Below are positions 62,328 to 64,000 of a stretch of DNA of 64,000 bases, one piece after another. Numbering within the stretch: the first letter of the stretch is position 1; every line of letters begins with the position of its first letter. The notes beneath the pieces are model-generated. The model had not been told where the DNA came from. It saw only the letters and a list, made by a program, of their open reading frames with translations, and did not search any database. Position numbers and translations under genes: made by a program. Origin of the DNA: Nonomuraea glycinis (GTDB lineage Bacteria; Actinomycetota; Actinomycetes; Streptosporangiales; Streptosporangiaceae); NCBI RefSeq assembly GCF_014646515.1, contig NZ_BMNK01000008.1, forward strand, positions 310,001-374,000, given 5' to 3'.

Positions 62328-63835
62328 CGGTCTCGACCTCCGCTGGCGATCGTCTCCATCAGCACCTCGGTGCTGAGCGCGTCGTCGTTGGGCAACTCGG
62401 CGACCAGTTTGCGGTCGCGCAGCACGGCGACCTTGTGGCTGAGCCGCAGCACCTCCTCCAGCTCGGCGGAGATGAACAGCACCGCCACCCCGCCACTGGA
62501 CAGCTCGGCGACCAGGCGCTGGATCTCCGCCTTGGCCCCCACGTCGATGCCCCGGGTGGGCTCGTCCAGGATGAGCAGCCTCGGCTCCAGGATGAGCCAC
62601 CTGGCCAGCAGCACCTTCTGCTGGTTGCCGCCGCTCAGGTCGCGCACCAGGCGCTCGGGGTCGGCCGGGCTGATCCGCAGCGCCTTGACGTACCGGCCGA
62701 CCAGCTCGTCCTGCTGCTCGCGCGGCACCGGTCTGGTCCAGCCCCTGGTCGCCTGGAGGGCGAGGACGATGTTCTCGCGCACGGTGAGGTCCGGGACGAG
62801 CCCGTCGGTCTTGCGGTTCTCCGAGCAGAAAGCGATCTTGTGGGACATCGCCGCCCGGGGTGTGCGCAGCGGCGTGGGCTCGCCGCCGATGGCCACCTGG
62901 CCGGTCCCGGCGTGGTCGGCGCCGAACAACAACCGGGCGACCTCCGTACGGCCCGAGCCCAGCAGTCCGGCCAGTCCCACGACCTCTCCCTCGTGGATGG
63001 TGAGCGTGAACGGCTCGATGGCGCCGGCGCGCCCCAGCTCGCGCGCCTCCACCAGCGGCCGGTCGAAGACCTTCGCCTCGCCGTGCAGCTTGTCCAGGAC
63101 CTCGAGCTCCTGGCCGATCATCTTGGCCACCAGCTCCACCTGGCTGAGCTCGCTGGTCAGGAACTCGCCGACCAGCCGCCCGTTGCGCAAGATCGTCATC
63201 CGGTCGGAGATCTCGTAGACCTGGTCGAGGAAGTGCGTCACGAACAGGATCGCGATGCCCTCGTCCTTGAGCCGCTTCATCACCCCGAAGAGCCGGTCGA
63301 CCTCGTCGGCGTCCAGGCTGGAGGTGGGCTCGTCCAGGATGAGCACCTGAGCGTCGACGTCCAGCGCGCGGGCGATGGCGACCATCTGCTGGATGGCCAG
63401 CGAGTAGGACGACAGCGGCGCGGAGACGTCGAGGTCGAGCTCCAGCCGGGCGAGCAGCTCCCTGGCCCTGGCGCGCATCCGCTTCCAGTCGATGCGCCCC
63501 AGGCGGCGCGGCTCGCGGCCGATGAGGATGTTCTCCGCCACCGACAGGTTCACGCAGAGGTTGACCTCCTGGTAGACGGTGCTGATCCCGGCTTGCCGGG
63601 CCTCCAGCGGGCTGCCGAACGCCACCGACCGGCCGGCCAGCTCGATGTCCCCGGCGTCGGCCGGGTGGACGCCGGTCAGCACCTTGATCAGGGTCGACTT
63701 GCCCGCGCCGTTCTCGCCCATGACCGCGTGCACCTCCCCGGGCAGCAGCCGCAGGTCCACGCCGTCCAGAGCGCGCACGCCCGGGAACTGTTTGCCGATT
63801 CCGCTCATCCGCAGGATCGGCGCGGGTGCCTCCAT
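62324..63835 (-). CDS. ytfR: sugar ABC transporter ATPase (YtfR-like)
   Basis: A 503-residue double ABC ATPase. First Walker A GENGAGKSTLIK, first Walker B LILDEPTSSLDADE; second signature LSGGNQQKVLLARWL with Walker B LLILDEPTRGIDVGAK. ATG at 63835. It drives the YtfQ-binding-protein-dependent uptake of furanose sugars, galactofuranose or arabinofuranose. Confidence 0.95.
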   Translation of the reverse strand: MEAPAPILRMSGIGKQFPGVRALDGVDLRLLPGEVHAVMGENGAGKSTLIKVLTGVHPADAGDIELAGRSVAFGSPLEARQAGISTVYQEVNLCVNLSVAENILIGREPRRLGRIDWKRMRARARELLARLELDLDVSAPLSSYSLAIQQMVAIARALDVDAQVLILDEPTSSLDADEVDRLFGVMKRLKDEGIAILFVTHFLDQVYEISDRMTILRNGRLVGEFLTSELSQVELVAKMIGQELEVLDKLHGEAKVFDRPLVEARELGRAGAIEPFTLTIHEGEVVGLAGLLGSGRTEVARLLFGADHAGTGQVAIGGEPTPLRTPRAAMSHKIAFCSENRKTDGLVPDLTVRENIVLALQATRGWTRPVPREQQDELVGRYVKALRISPADPERLVRDLSGGNQQKVLLARWLILEPRLLILDEPTRGIDVGAKAEIQRLVAELSSGGVAVLFISAELEEVLRLSHKVAVLRDRKLVAELPNDDALSTEVLMETIASGGRDR

Positions 63836-63857
63836 CCGGCGCCCCTTCCGTTCATTG

Positions 63858-63888
63858 ACCGGGACCGGCCTGCGCGGCCGGCCCCGGT
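63858..63888 (-). terminator. hairpin between ytfQ and ytfR
   Basis: ACCGGGACCGGCC and GGCCGGCCCCGGT pair at 12 of 13 positions around a 5-base loop. It lies 11 bases after the ytfQ stop, matching the layout at chvE/gguA. Confidence 0.7.
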
Positions 63889-63899
63889 CTCGTCACCGG

Positions 63900-64000
63900 T
63901 CAGTACTCGCGGGTGGGCAGCGCGGCCTTGGCCTGCTCCTGGTCGAACGTCGTCTCCTCCGTCACCACGCGGGCCGGGATGTTCTCGCCCTTGAGCACCT
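63900..64000 (-). CDS. ytfQ: sugar ABC transporter substrate-binding protein, C-terminus (YtfQ-like; 5' end outside window)
   Basis: The last 32 residues read VLKGENIPARVVTEETTFDQ and end AALPTREY. This ending (GENIPARVVTEE...F) is that of YtfQ/galactofuranose-binding proteins. The stop is at 63900-63902. Its position upstream of ytfR, with a hairpin between, agrees with a binding protein. Confidence 0.85.
   Translation of the reverse strand, partial: VLKGENIPARVVTEETTFDQEQAKAALPTREY

Overview
The window comes from a high-GC actinomycete, most likely a member of the Streptosporangiales (Nonomuraea/Streptosporangium type). GC-ending codons, many GTG and TTG starts, and lineage markers (CGNR zinc finger, DUF4192, DUF1707, the pfam04672 methyltransferase, ECF41 sigma factor, GuaB1) support an actinomycete. 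An adjacent FAD reductase and CFA-type methyltransferase, the expected pair for 10-methyl branched fatty acids, fits that order. The genus is inference.

Layout. 1-16.5 kb is mostly housekeeping or metabolic: alpha/beta hydrolase end; 10-methyl fatty acid pair; receptor Ser/Thr kinase coupled to a 2-hydroxyacid dehydrogenase; acyl-CoA racemase; FAD monooxygenase with divergent TetR and twin operators; GuaB1; SDR; FKBP; ATP-dependent DNA ligase; DUF523-DUF1722 protein; DUF1348 protein. 15.5-19.5 kb is rearranged. A ferredoxin body without a start lies at 15.6 kb on the minus strand, and its missing first codons lie 2.2 kb away on the plus strand, next to a solo TnpB insertion sequence. 19.7-30 kb holds DUF1707/DUF4870, DUF4192, EI24, Maf, DUF937, FtsH, an anchored Ser-rich protein, Pth2, an MFS transporter and a GlxA-type regulator.

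30-34.1 kb is a P450-ferredoxin operon with its TetR regulator, a divergent ketopantoate-reductase-like gene, a ferredoxin reductase remnant and a methyltransferase. 34.1-39.1 kb is an accessory region: an archaeal-type ATPase with a 39-bp palindromic upstream element, a GntR effector domain without its DNA-binding half, a small membrane gene plus a decayed copy, and a DUF3800 gene between two strong hairpins. That DUF3800 gene sits between two fragments of a decayed second copy of the neighbouring kinase/oxidoreductase locus. 39.1-51.3 kb holds an NDH-2-like oxidoreductase, an ECF41 sigma factor, tRNA-Ala(GGC), MarR/hydrolase, a VWA lipoprotein, an asparagine-synthetase-like protein, a type III polyketide synthase and several oxidoreductases.

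51.3-64 kb, all on the minus strand, is a pentose (very probably L-arabinose) locus: an incomplete YtfQRT-YjfF transporter, then ChvE-GguA-GguB, a LacI regulator, and araB-araD-araA coupled by 4-base overlaps. LacI-type operators lie upstream of chvE and over the araB start. In both transport operons a strong hairpin separates the binding-protein gene from the ATPase gene, as expected if binding protein is made in excess.

The most unusual observations are the 2.2-kb inversion that splits a ferredoxin gene at a 5-bp inverted repeat beside an IS end, the DUF3800 gene replacing part of a duplicated locus, and a 20-bp operator shared by the P450 operon and its TetR regulator.
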